Numbered from the stretch's first letter, positions 15,075-23,354 are shown. The stretch: 34,711 nucleotides of DNA from an uncultured Alphaproteobacteria bacterium (GCA_937920085.1 CALETE010000045.1:1-34711); one strand, 5' to 3'. Numbers and translations: made by a program. Notes: generated by a model not told the origin, from the sequence alone.

Positions 15075-15382
15075 GACATGGTCCTCGATGGCTTGGAATG
15101 TCCGCCATCAGAACTTCAAGTGCACAGGCCATGCCAGGGATACGATATCGATTTATCCATTGTTTTTATGAAGATCTTTCTGACGGCGAGCACCCAATTC
15201 GGGCCTGAAACCGCAGTCTCGCCAACCTTTCGGTGGCTGTTTGGGAATTCTACGCCAGATCCCCTGTCTCAGAATGGGACATGGCAATCACCTATCAGAC
15301 ACCATGTTTTAAGAGCTGAGGGTTTATCTGCGGACCAGATCAACACTTCGAAATGATACGGCAGAGCTAAAACGAGGCCTGA
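15075..15382. other. 308-bp divergent intergenic region between TAVGNN protein 2 and the CsgG-type lipoprotein
   Basis: It holds the minus-strand sigma-54-like promoter at 15121-15136 and an AT-rich stretch next to it (15145-15172). I found no convincing GG-N10-GC element for the plus-strand gene, no clear copy of the 19-bp repeat found at 14043, and no gene. Confidence 0.55.
15121..15136 (-). promoter_or_regulatory. candidate sigma-54 (-24/-12) promoter for TAVGNN protein 2
   Basis: The minus strand reads TGGCATG-GCCT-GTGCA. It has two mismatches to the RpoN consensus but keeps GG-N10-GC. It lies 47 bases from the ATG, against 48 for the equivalent element of the paralogous gene, which argues that it was conserved after duplication. 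Confidence 0.6.
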
Positions 15383-16288
15383 ATGCAAATCAATGCTGGC
15401 TATACCCAAAATTTCGGGCGTTTAGCTAAGGCCTCGGCAGTGGTCTTGAGCCTTGGCCTCTTGACGCTTTCAGGCTGCACAACCTTGAATTCTGAAACGG
15501 GCCTCTATGCCAAGCCAACGGGCGGAGCACCTGCGACGGATAACTATTCCAGCTATTCCGATGCGCTCTATTGCGAACTGCAAATGGCAGCGGATCGACG
15601 TATTGCGCCTCCGAGCGTCACCGTCGGGCGGATTGCCGACCTGACTGGCAAGTACGATCTGCAGACCGGGTCCCAAATTGGTCAGGGATCTACCCTCTTT
15701 GCCCTAACGGCCTTGGGTCGTGCCGGCTTTCGCGTTGTAGAACGCTATGACACGACGGTGTCGGACATAGAATTGGCCTATGCCAAGGCCCACACCCTGT
15801 CCGACAACCCAGAACTCGCTGGCAAGGCGGCGGATAACTTCCGTAAAATTTACGAGGGCCAGGTCGCAGGGTCTGACTATTACATCGTCGGCGGGGTGAC
15901 TGAACTCAACTCCAATATCAGCTCCAACGGGGTTGATCTGAGCGCAGGCAGACTGGGCGTAAAGTCCACCAAGGGCACTTTTGAGTCCCGCAACTATGTC
16001 ATCAATGTTGCCATTGACTTGCGTCTCGTGAACACGCGAACCCAGGAGGTCGTGGATATTGTCTCCTACCAGAAGCAGCTCGTGGGCCACGAACTGAAGG
16101 CTGGGATCTTTGGGTTCGCCAATGGCGTCATCATGGACCTGTCGGGTGGTTCAAGCAGTATGGAACCTCTGCACATGGCGGTTCGCACCCTGGTTGAGCG
16201 GGCCGTATTTGAGTTTGGCGAAACGCTGTATGGATTTGACGCTAGAAGCTGCTTAGCGCCCAAGGCAAAGTCCAAATTTCGCGGCTAG
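15383..16288 (+). CDS. CsgG/HfaB family outer-membrane lipoprotein
   Basis: The 301-residue protein has a lipoprotein signal peptide ending in LSGC (Cys32). Its CsgG domain closely parallels that of the minus-strand paralog: VTVGRIADLTGK, GSTLFALTALGRAGFRVVERYD, DYYIVGGVTELNSNISS, AIDLRLVNTRTQEVVDIVSYQKQLVG and SMEPLHMAVRTLVERAVFEFGE. By analogy with CsgG it should form an oligomeric outer-membrane channel for unfolded surface subunits. Unlike the paralog it ends shortly after the domain, with no Gln/Pro-rich tail. GAGG at 15374-15377 precedes the ATG by five bases. Its divergent position beside the TAVGNN genes suggests it serves the same surface structure. Confidence 0.87.
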   Translation: MQINAGYTQNFGRLAKASAVVLSLGLLTLSGCTTLNSETGLYAKPTGGAPATDNYSSYSDALYCELQMAADRRIAPPSVTVGRIADLTGKYDLQTGSQIGQGSTLFALTALGRAGFRVVERYDTTVSDIELAYAKAHTLSDNPELAGKAADNFRKIYEGQVAGSDYYIVGGVTELNSNISSNGVDLSAGRLGVKSTKGTFESRNYVINVAIDLRLVNTRTQEVVDIVSYQKQLVGHELKAGIFGFANGVIMDLSGGSSSMEPLHMAVRTLVERAVFEFGETLYGFDARSCLAPKAKSKFRG

Positions 16289-16406
16289 GCGGCCCGCAAT
16301 AGGCGGTCTTGAATAATCCTGCTAGTTCGACTAGTTTCTTCGCCCCGGCCGCTCACGTCCAACGGTCGAACCTGTATTCCTTGGGCGAACCCGAGTCCCA
16401 TCTGCC

Positions 16407-16880
16407 ATGGAAAAAGTCCCGATGACCGCCGAGGGCTATCAAGCTCTCGACGACGACTTGAAACGTTTGAAGACCCTCGAAAGGCCTGCCGTGATCGCCG
16501 CGATTTCGGAAGCGCGCGCCCACGGGGATCTCTCTGAAAATGCAGAGTACCATGCGGCCAAAGAACGCCAGGGCTGGATCGAGGGGCAGATTGCCGACAT
16601 CGAAGACCGGATGGCTCGCGCCCAGGTCATTGACGTGTCCAAGCTGTCTGGCACCCAGGTGAAGTTCGGTGCCACGGTTTCCGTTGTCGATGAAGATACC
16701 GAGGATGCCGCTCGCTATCAGATTGTCGGTGAGCATGAAGCTGACGTGAAGGCGGGCAAGGTGTCTATTACCTCGCCGATCGCCCGGGCCATGATTGGCA
16801 AGGAAACCGGCGATGTGGTGGAAGTTAACACCCCCGGCGGCGTCAAAGCCTATGAGATCCTCAAGGTCGAGTGGGTCTAG
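16407..16880 (+). CDS. greA: transcription elongation factor GreA
   Basis: GreA rescues backtracked RNA polymerase by stimulating transcript cleavage. At 157 residues it has the family length. The N-terminal coiled coil ends in the acidic tip with GDLSENAEYHAAKE (catalytic Asp/Glu). The C-terminal FKBP-like domain includes YQIVGEHEADVKAGKVSITSPIARAMIGK. The ATG at 16407 gives the usual N-terminus, although the ribosome binding site is weak. The downstream ELM1-like gene overlaps its end by ten bases. Confidence 0.97.
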   Translation: MEKVPMTAEGYQALDDDLKRLKTLERPAVIAAISEARAHGDLSENAEYHAAKERQGWIEGQIADIEDRMARAQVIDVSKLSGTQVKFGATVSVVDEDTEDAARYQIVGEHEADVKAGKVSITSPIARAMIGKETGDVVEVNTPGGVKAYEILKVEWV

Positions 16881-17842
16881 CACCGCTTCGCATTTGGGCC
16901 GTCTCTGATGGCAGGGCCGGTAATGCCGGACCCGCCCTTGGCTTGGCTGAAGCCGTATCGCGACTGAGGCCGGCGGACATCACCGTTAAAACGATCGCCT
17001 GGAAGGGCAAGGTCGGCCGACTGCCGTGGTTTCTCAACCCCATCCCACAGCAGACCCTTGTGCCAGGCTGCAACATCACTCCCCCCTGGCCAGACATTTG
17101 GATTGCCGCAGGTCGCGCAACCCTTCCGCTTTCGATCCGCATGAGACGGTGGTCAAAGGGCAAATGCTTGGTGGTCCAGATTCAAGACCCTCGCATGCCA
17201 ACCTCGCCGTTTGATCTGGTAATTGCACCCAAGCATGACCGCACCCACGGCGACAATGTCTTGCTGATTACTGGGTCCCCGCACCGGGTGACGCCAGATC
17301 GCTTAGACGCTGAGCAAGAAAGGTTTTCTTCGACTCTTACGCCCCTCGCCCATCCCCGGCTTGCTGTGCTGATTGGCGGGAAGTCCAAGGCCCACGATCT
17401 CTCACCCGAACGCGCTGCAGCCATAGCGCGGGATCTTGAGTCAGCCGTGCGAGACTCCGGCGGTACCATCATGGTGACATTTTCCCGACGCACCCCGCCC
17501 GATGCCCGGCGCATATTGATGGCTCGCCTTAGTCATTTGCCGGGGGTGATTTGGGATGGCGAAGGTGACAATCCCTATTTTGCATTTCTTGGGGCTGCCG
17601 ACGCCATTGTGGTCACTGAAGATTCTGCAAACATGGCCACTGAAGCAGCCGCGACAGGGAAGCCCGTCTTTGTGGCAAGGATGGATGGGGGCAGCCTGAA
17701 ATTCAGGTTATTTCATCAAGACCTCCAGGACCTTGGCGTTTCACGGCCCTTTGCGGGGCAATTGCATGCTTGGAGCTATCCGCCCCTAACTGAGACAGAT
17801 AGGGCCGCCAAGGCAGTATTAGACCGCGCAACCCACATTTGA
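16871..17842 (+). CDS. ELM1/GtrOC1 family putative glycosyltransferase
   Basis: The 323-residue protein belongs to the bacterial relatives of plant ELM1 (formerly DUF1022), which have a GT-B-like fold. Characteristic segments are IWAVSDGRAGNAGPALGLAEA near the N-terminus, IAAGRATLPLSIRMRR, LVVQIQDPRMP and the C-terminal VTEDSANMATEAAATGKPVFV. That last segment resembles the nucleotide-sugar site of GT-B enzymes. The bacterial function is not established; a cell-envelope sugar transfer role is often supposed. The start is a GTG within the last codons of greA, so translation is probably coupled. Confidence 0.85.
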   Translation: MGLAPLRIWAVSDGRAGNAGPALGLAEAVSRLRPADITVKTIAWKGKVGRLPWFLNPIPQQTLVPGCNITPPWPDIWIAAGRATLPLSIRMRRWSKGKCLVVQIQDPRMPTSPFDLVIAPKHDRTHGDNVLLITGSPHRVTPDRLDAEQERFSSTLTPLAHPRLAVLIGGKSKAHDLSPERAAAIARDLESAVRDSGGTIMVTFSRRTPPDARRILMARLSHLPGVIWDGEGDNPYFAFLGAADAIVVTEDSANMATEAAATGKPVFVARMDGGSLKFRLFHQDLQDLGVSRPFAGQLHAWSYPPLTETDRAAKAVLDRATHI

Positions 17843-17902
17843 GCGTCAAGTCGGGGTGACTCCTGCGGTCTTCTGCCGCATGTCATCCAAGACCCGATTC
17901 CC

Positions 17903-17953
17903 ATGACAGAATCTGCGACCCCAGTGATCGACCGAAATTACAAGGCGTTATGA
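17903..17953 (+). CDS. possible 16-residue leader peptide overlapping a GNAT start
   Basis: ATG at 17903 opens MTESATPVIDRNYKAL and ends in a TGA that overlaps the next ATG as ATGA. There is no strong ribosome binding site. It could couple translation to the acetyltransferase gene or be accidental. Confidence 0.2.
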   Translation: MTESATPVIDRNYKAL

Positions 17954-18411
17954 GTATGAGCGTCGAAATCCGCTTTGCCACCCTAGAAGATGTGCCCGAT
18001 ATCCTCCGCGTCGACCCCTTGGCGGAGCGCGAAGAGCGCCGATATGACTATATCAGTCGGGCCATCCAAGGTGAAATGAGCCGGACGGTGAAGGTCTATA
18101 TCCTAGATGGCAGGCTGGTCGCGGTGTCGGTTCTCGGGGACTTTTTTGGTCACCCATTTCTAGAACTGATTGCCACGGCACCGAATAGACGGCGTATGGG
18201 GATTGCTTCAGCACTCCTCGCTGACATTGAGACAAGCCTCGACGATGATCGCTTCTTTGTTTCAGCTAACGAGTCCAACACCGTCATGCGAGATCTCTTA
18301 GTTCGGCGAGGTTATCGGGTCACCGGTATGGTCGAAAACCTGGATCCAGATGATCCTGAGATTTTTTTCGTGATCTTCAAGGCGGCTATCGACGCTCAAA
18401 TCATCATCTGA
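17950..18411 (+). CDS. GNAT family N-acetyltransferase (possible PseH-type partner)
   Basis: This is a 153-residue acetyltransferase. The acetyl-CoA loop is APNRRRMGIASALLADIE, and SANESNTVMRDLLVRRGYRVTG follows in the motif B position. It lies six bases before a PseG-like gene. In the pseudaminic acid pathway PseH (an acetyltransferase) acts on the amino-sugar just before PseG, so this gene could be the acetylating partner. That rests on gene order only. A second start (ATG at 17956) is equally good. The last residues are hydrophobic (AQIII). Confidence 0.8.
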   Translation: MSMSVEIRFATLEDVPDILRVDPLAEREERRYDYISRAIQGEMSRTVKVYILDGRLVAVSVLGDFFGHPFLELIATAPNRRRMGIASALLADIETSLDDDRFFVSANESNTVMRDLLVRRGYRVTGMVENLDPDDPEIFFVIFKAAIDAQIII

Positions 18412-18417
18412 GCCGCA

Positions 18418-19446
18418 ATGTCACAGACAAATTCCCGGTTCTTGTTTGTTGTCGCGCCAGAGGAAACAGGTGGCCGCGAGCACCTGTCGCGTTGCCTAGT
18501 CCTGGCGAAAACCCTCGCAGATTACGGCGGCACATGCTCGATCATTGCCACACCTCAGTCGGCGTTTCTGTTGGGCAGCCGCGCGCCGTTTCTATCCTGC
18601 GCGACAACCGAAGACATAACGCCCCAAGACTTCCGCGAGGCCGCCGGACGCCTTCATTATGATGCCGTTGTCATAGACCATCCTGGCTTGAGCCAAGACG
18701 ACCACATTGACATTGCAGGGGACCGCCCTTCCATCGTCTTGGATGATCATGCAGACCGTGTGATCGGCGGCAGAATTGTCGTCAATCCGAGCCTGATCTG
18801 CGCAGCAGATACCTATCAAGGCCTTATGGTTGATGAGGCTGAACTGCTGTGTGGGCCAAGTTTTGCGCTCGTGTCGCCTCAGGCCCGCAATGCCGAGGGC
18901 GCCCCCCAGATCGATCGGGGAACGATGAGCCATGTTCTTCTGTCGCTTCAGGGCCTGACCTCAGCAGACCTTGTCATGCGGATCGTCGACAGCTTACGGC
19001 CTAAACTTGGAGAGGCCGTCCTTGATATCCTCCTACCGAAACACTTTGAGACCCTGCGTAGCCTGACAAAGATCGCGTCCCGCGACACCCGTCTGGTATT
19101 ACACGGGCAACCAGAAGCTTGGCCCAGCGTCGTCTTGAGGGCCGATATCGCCATCTCAGCGGTCGGTGCCGGATTTTGGGAGCTTTGCGCTCGGGGCCTT
19201 CCGATCGTGGCGGTATCCGTGTCGCCATCGGATCACGCGACCACCGCTCATCTCACAGACCTTGAGGCCGCCGTCGTCTTGGACGCGTCAGAACAGGGGT
19301 TTGAAGATCGCCTAGAGCGTACCCTTGTCCGGCTGGTGGCAGACCCAAATCTGCGCAGGAAATTGAGCAGCAATTCAGCGGCCCTGATCGATGGCAGCGG
19401 CGCTGACAGGATCGCCCAGAAGCTGATTGGGCTTTTGCCGCGTTAA
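18418..19446 (+). CDS. PseG-like nucleotide-sugar hydrolase / GT-B family protein
   Basis: The 342-residue protein resembles PseG (FlmD), which removes UDP from an acetylated altrose derivative during pseudaminic acid synthesis for flagellin glycosylation. Matching features are an N-terminal REHLSRCLVLAKTL, where family members have GxGHxxRCLxLA (His22 kept), and VVIDHPGLS for the DHY segment. The C-terminal ISAVGAGFWELCARGLPIVAV resembles the SxGGxTxWE motif. The early Asp-Ser and GxG of classical PseG are altered, so the substrate may differ. No pseB, pseC, pseF or pseI is in the window. Confidence 0.65.
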   Translation: MSQTNSRFLFVVAPEETGGREHLSRCLVLAKTLADYGGTCSIIATPQSAFLLGSRAPFLSCATTEDITPQDFREAAGRLHYDAVVIDHPGLSQDDHIDIAGDRPSIVLDDHADRVIGGRIVVNPSLICAADTYQGLMVDEAELLCGPSFALVSPQARNAEGAPQIDRGTMSHVLLSLQGLTSADLVMRIVDSLRPKLGEAVLDILLPKHFETLRSLTKIASRDTRLVLHGQPEAWPSVVLRADIAISAVGAGFWELCARGLPIVAVSVSPSDHATTAHLTDLEAAVVLDASEQGFEDRLERTLVRLVADPNLRRKLSSNSAALIDGSGADRIAQKLIGLLPR

Positions 19447-19488
19447 ATCTCGGCATACGCCATCGCGTACGACCAGAATCTCTCCTAC

Positions 19489-20484
19489 ATGTGGGCCATG
19501 ACCACACCACCACGCACTGCTCGCTGTCTGATCATCGGATCTGGCCCCGCTGGATACACTGCGGCGATTTACGCTGCGCGCGCCCTACTGAATCCCGTGC
19601 TGATCCAGGGCATTCAGCCTGGGGGCCAGCTGACCATCACGACGGATGTTGAAAACTATCCGGGATTTGCCGACGTGATCCAAGGCCCCTGGCTGATGGA
19701 GCAAATGCAAGCCCAGGCCGAGCATGTGGGAACCGAAATCATCAGCGACATTGTGCTGAAGGCGGACCTGTCTCAACGGCCTTTCCGGCTGGAATGCGAT
19801 AGCGGCGCTGTCTGGCTGGTAGAGACTTTGATTATCGCGACGGGCGCCCAGGCCAAATGGCTAGGCCTAGACAGCGAGCAGCGTTTCCAAGGCTTTGGGG
19901 TTTCAGCCTGCGCCACCTGCGACGGTTTTTTCTATCGCGGCAAGAACGTCATCGTGGTCGGCGGCGGCAACACCGCCGTGGAGGAAGCCCTTTTCCTCAC
20001 CAACTTCGCTGCCAAGGTTACGGTGGTTCACCGCAAGTCTGAGTTCAGGGCTGAACGTATCCTCCAGGAACGCCTATTCGCCCACCCAAAGGTCGAGGTC
20101 ATTTGGGATAGCGCCATTGAAGAGGTCCTGGGCGCTACCGATCCCATGAGTGTCACGGGCGTTCGGCTCAAGAATGTTCAAACTGGGGCGACCCAAGAGG
20201 TGGCCACGGACGGCGTATTCATCGCCATTGGCCACGCCCCGGCTTCGGAACTGTTCAAGGGGCAGTTAGAGATGGACGCATCGGGTTATCTCAAGGTTCG
20301 GGCCGGGTCAGCGTCTACCGCCATTAAAGGCGTCTTCGCTGCGGGCGACGTGACGGACGATGTCTACCGCCAAGCTGTCACCGCGGCAGGCATGGGCTGC
20401 ATGGCAGCTCTCGAGGCCGTTCGGCTGCTGGCGGAAGAAGATCATGAACATAGGGGCACCGCCCCGGTTTCTGCGGCTGAATAG
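19489..20484 (+). CDS. trxB: thioredoxin reductase (NADPH)
   Basis: TrxB passes electrons from NADPH through FAD to thioredoxin. The 331 residues contain the FAD motif GSGPAG at about 17-22, the redox-active CATC at 141-144 and the NADPH motif GGGNTA near 158. The C-terminal FAD segment GVFAAGDVTDD is also present. A second ATG three codons in (19498) is an equally likely start; neither has a clear ribosome binding site. The murA-like gene follows nine bases downstream, so the two are probably cotranscribed. Confidence 0.95.
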   Translation: MWAMTTPPRTARCLIIGSGPAGYTAAIYAARALLNPVLIQGIQPGGQLTITTDVENYPGFADVIQGPWLMEQMQAQAEHVGTEIISDIVLKADLSQRPFRLECDSGAVWLVETLIIATGAQAKWLGLDSEQRFQGFGVSACATCDGFFYRGKNVIVVGGGNTAVEEALFLTNFAAKVTVVHRKSEFRAERILQERLFAHPKVEVIWDSAIEEVLGATDPMSVTGVRLKNVQTGATQEVATDGVFIAIGHAPASELFKGQLEMDASGYLKVRAGSASTAIKGVFAAGDVTDDVYRQAVTAAGMGCMAALEAVRLLAEEDHEHRGTAPVSAAE

Positions 20485-20493
20485 GACGCGACC

Positions 20494-21792
20494 ATGACCA
20501 ATCTGATTGTGCGTGGCGGACGTCCTCTGCGCGGGACCCTGACACCCTCTGCCAATAAGAACGCCGTCCTGCCGATCCTATGCGCGACCCTTCTCACAGA
20601 AGAGACGGTCACCCTGCACCGGGTTCCTGACATTACCGATGTCCGCAAGATCTTAGATTTCTTCAGGAACCTTGGCAGCTCCGTCGCCATGGACTTCGAG
20701 AGCGGCACCCTGGTGGTCAAACATGGCGCGGGCCTAGATCCCAAGGCCGCCCACCTGCCCCTGGGCATGCGATCAACCCTGATGCTGATCCCGGCGCTCT
20801 TGCACCGGTTCAACGCCGCCAGCATTGAAGAAGACGCCACAGGCTGCACCCTTGGCGCACGGGAGATCGATCCGCATATCGAAGTCTTCCAGACCTTCGG
20901 CGCCCAGGTCGACCGCGAGCCGGACGCCCTGCACATCGCTACGCCAAAGGGTTTCTCCGCCGCCGACCATTGGCTGGACTATGCCTCAGTGACCACCACT
21001 GAAAACTTCATCCTCTGCGCCGCGACGGCCACGGGTCGGTCGCAACTGACCAACGCAGCCTGCGAGCCTCACGTTCAGGAATTCTGCACCTTCCTGACTC
21101 GCATGGGGGCGAAGATCGAAGGCGTCGGCGGGTCGCGCATTGTGGTCACCGGTGTCGCGGCTCTCCACGGCGTCGAGTTCACCTTCGCCGACGACTTCCA
21201 TGAGATCGCCACCTTCCTGGCCATGGGCGCCATTACCGGCGGCGAAGTGAAGATCAAGAACGGCGCCGTCGACCAGTTCCCCCTTCTCGATCGCACCTTC
21301 GCCAAGTTCGGCGTCGAAGTGACCCATCAGGATGGCTATTCCAGCGCCAGGATCGATGGTCGCCTAAAGATACGCGAACCCTTCACCACCAACATCCTGA
21401 CCAAGGTCGAGGCCGCCCCCTGGCCCTATGTCCCCGCCGACCTCCTGCCGATCTTCATCGCCCTTGGCGTCCGCGCAGAAGGCTCAGTCATGTACTGGAA
21501 CAAGGTCTACGAAGGCGCCCTCGGCTGGACCTCGGAGCTGGGCAAGTTCGGCGCCCACGCCGTGCTGTGCGATCCGCACCGCCTGATCATCTATGGCGGC
21601 AAGCCGCTCATGCCGGCCACGGTGGAGAGCCCCTACATCATCCGCGTCGCCATCGCCCTCTTCATGCTGGCCGCCAGTATCGAGGGGGAATCCATGATCC
21701 TGAACGCCGCGCCGATCCAGCGAGCTCACCCAAAGTTCGTCGAAAACCTGAACGCCTTGGGCGCCGACGTGTCTTGGGTGGCGGGCGACTAA
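20494..21792 (+). CDS. murA: MurA-family UDP-N-acetylglucosamine 1-carboxyvinyltransferase (divergent clade)
   Basis: MurA adds enolpyruvate from PEP to UDP-GlcNAc, the first committed step of peptidoglycan synthesis. The 432 residues show two EPT lobes. Lys22-Asn23 are kept in SANKNAVLP, the PEP-attacking Cys118 in GCTLGAREID, and the acid/base Asp316 in PWPYVPADLLP. Several surroundings differ from the standard enzyme: SANKNA for GAKNA, ARE for ARP after the Cys, and a changed C-terminal Arg region. It may be a second MurA-like enzyme. The start has no strong ribosome binding site and is set by the conserved N-terminus. Confidence 0.85.
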   Translation: MTNLIVRGGRPLRGTLTPSANKNAVLPILCATLLTEETVTLHRVPDITDVRKILDFFRNLGSSVAMDFESGTLVVKHGAGLDPKAAHLPLGMRSTLMLIPALLHRFNAASIEEDATGCTLGAREIDPHIEVFQTFGAQVDREPDALHIATPKGFSAADHWLDYASVTTTENFILCAATATGRSQLTNAACEPHVQEFCTFLTRMGAKIEGVGGSRIVVTGVAALHGVEFTFADDFHEIATFLAMGAITGGEVKIKNGAVDQFPLLDRTFAKFGVEVTHQDGYSSARIDGRLKIREPFTTNILTKVEAAPWPYVPADLLPIFIALGVRAEGSVMYWNKVYEGALGWTSELGKFGAHAVLCDPHRLIIYGGKPLMPATVESPYIIRVAIALFMLAASIEGESMILNAAPIQRAHPKFVENLNALGADVSWVAGD

Positions 21793-21948
21793 AACCGAAA
21801 ACACACGAGCTTAGGTCATACCCTATAGTTCATCATCCGCCCTGCCCTGCGTCGACATCAGTCTAAGCTATTCGCACCAAACAGCGCCTGAGGATTTGCT
21901 GGCCTAGGCCTGCCTTCCCTTCGAGTGAGGCACGTCTATGTTGTCCCC

Positions 21949-22434
21949 ATGATCCGATACGCCAAAGCATCTGACCACCTCGCCATTCGCGACATTGTCG
22001 TCGCCGCCTTTGAACGCCCGGATGAGGCAGATCTCGTCGAACGGCTTAGGGCTGACGGCGACGCCATGTTCGAACTGGTGAAGATGACCGAAGGGGTCCC
22101 GGTTGGCCACATCATGTTCAGCCGGATGTGGGCCGATAGTCTGAACCTCTACGCCGCCCTGGCACCCGTCTCTGTTCGGCCTGATCTTCAGAACCGTGGA
22201 ACCGGCGGGCGCTTGGTTCGCGCTGGCCTAGACGCGGCTAAGGAGTTCGGCGCGGCGGCGGTCATCGTGCTGGGACACCCCAGCTATTATCCGAGGTTCG
22301 GCTTTAGCACCGAAGCGGCTCAGGGTTTGAGGTGTGCCTTCTCCGGACTACCCGCCTTCATGGCGACGGCCCTTGAGCCCGGCGCCCTGGATCAGCCTTT
22401 GACAGTTATTTATCCGGACGCTTTCGGGATTTAG
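21949..22434 (+). CDS. GNAT family acetyltransferase, YhbS-like
   Basis: The protein has 161 residues from the ATG at 21949; a GTG at 21925 would add eight. It has the acetyl-CoA loop VRPDLQNRGTGGRLVRAGLD and the YhbS-type segment VLGHPSYYPRFGFSTEAAQG. Substrates of this subgroup are mostly unknown. It is convergent with the carbonic anhydrase gene, and their stop codons overlap at 22431-22434. Confidence 0.85.
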   Translation: MIRYAKASDHLAIRDIVVAAFERPDEADLVERLRADGDAMFELVKMTEGVPVGHIMFSRMWADSLNLYAALAPVSVRPDLQNRGTGGRLVRAGLDAAKEFGAAAVIVLGHPSYYPRFGFSTEAAQGLRCAFSGLPAFMATALEPGALDQPLTVIYPDAFGI

Positions 22435-23279
22435 CTCTTTCCGAGGGCTGGCGTGACCTTGCCATCATCCAGATCGTAACGAGCGGCGACGATTTTCAGT
22501 TGCCCGGCCAGGACACGCGCTCGTAACGGGGCGCTACGGGAAAAAATGTCGGCAGCCGAATAGGCAGCATTCAACGAAATAGCAGCCTCTAGCCGGTCTG
22601 GGACTCCGGCCGGGACTGCTCGAACCGCTGGCGCAATCAAGTTGGCAAGCACGCTGATTAACGTACCACGATCCTCATCTGCGGGACGACCATCCAGGGC
22701 GTCGATAGTCGCCTTCACCGCGCCGCAACGCTCATGGCCGACCACCATAATCAAGGTCGAGCCAAGGTGGATGACCGAGTATTCCAGTGAAGCTAAAACG
22801 GCATCATCAATGACATTGCCCGCCACACGGGTCACAAAGAGATCGCCAAGGCCCTGGTCGAAAATCAGCTCAGGGGCAACCCGGCTATCTGCACAGGCCA
22901 CGATTGAGGCAATTGGCCTCTGGGCGACGGCAACATCGGCTCTACGGATCATGTCCATATGCGGATGGGCTGAGAATCCTGCTGCATATCGACCATTACC
23001 CTCCATCAGGCGCGCCATGGCCAGTTCCGGATCCATGCCCGGTACGGGCTCAACGTGAACCGTTGCTGGAGGCGCAGGCGGAGCCGGAGGCGGTGGCGCC
23101 TTTGGCTTCGGCCTACGAAAGTAATGTTTTGGGCGCGGCGGGCTCTGGCCATCCAGGCTTGGAGCGCCCCCCGGTGGATCTTCAGCTAGCGCCGCACCGG
23201 CGGCCAGAAGTGCGGCACCAAAACCCATCACGAGGGCGCGACGTGATGGAATTGGCAGGCGAGGATTCCGGTACGTCAT
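22431..23279 (-). CDS. beta-class carbonic anhydrase with Tat-type signal and Pro-rich linker
   Basis: This enzyme interconverts CO2 and bicarbonate. The 282 residues begin with SRRALVMGFGAALLAAGAALA, a likely twin-arginine signal sequence, so it is probably periplasmic. A Pro/Lys-rich linker (about 47-75) precedes the catalytic domain. The zinc site is complete: Cys129, Asp131 and Arg133 (CADSR) and His182 and Cys185 (GHERC). Periplasmic beta-type enzymes with a Tat signal are known but less common than cytoplasmic ones. A role in CO2/bicarbonate balance or pH control is inferred. Confidence 0.9.
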   Translation of the reverse strand: MTYRNPRLPIPSRRALVMGFGAALLAAGAALAEDPPGGAPSLDGQSPPRPKHYFRRPKPKAPPPPAPPAPPATVHVEPVPGMDPELAMARLMEGNGRYAAGFSAHPHMDMIRRADVAVAQRPIASIVACADSRVAPELIFDQGLGDLFVTRVAGNVIDDAVLASLEYSVIHLGSTLIMVVGHERCGAVKATIDALDGRPADEDRGTLISVLANLIAPAVRAVPAGVPDRLEAAISLNAAYSAADIFSRSAPLRARVLAGQLKIVAARYDLDDGKVTPALGKS

Positions 23280-23354
23280 GGAAGGCTCCAGTTTAAGCAG
23301 CTGGTCTGCGGTACCATCAGAGTCCTAATGGGCCGTTCACTCTCTTTAGGACCT

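Noticed and set aside
15137..15382. Sigma-54 promoter for the plus-strand CsgG lipoprotein
   Set aside because: Every GG in the region was checked for GC ten bases later; only one poor match (CGGGCCTGAAACCGCA) was found, with few other consensus bases.
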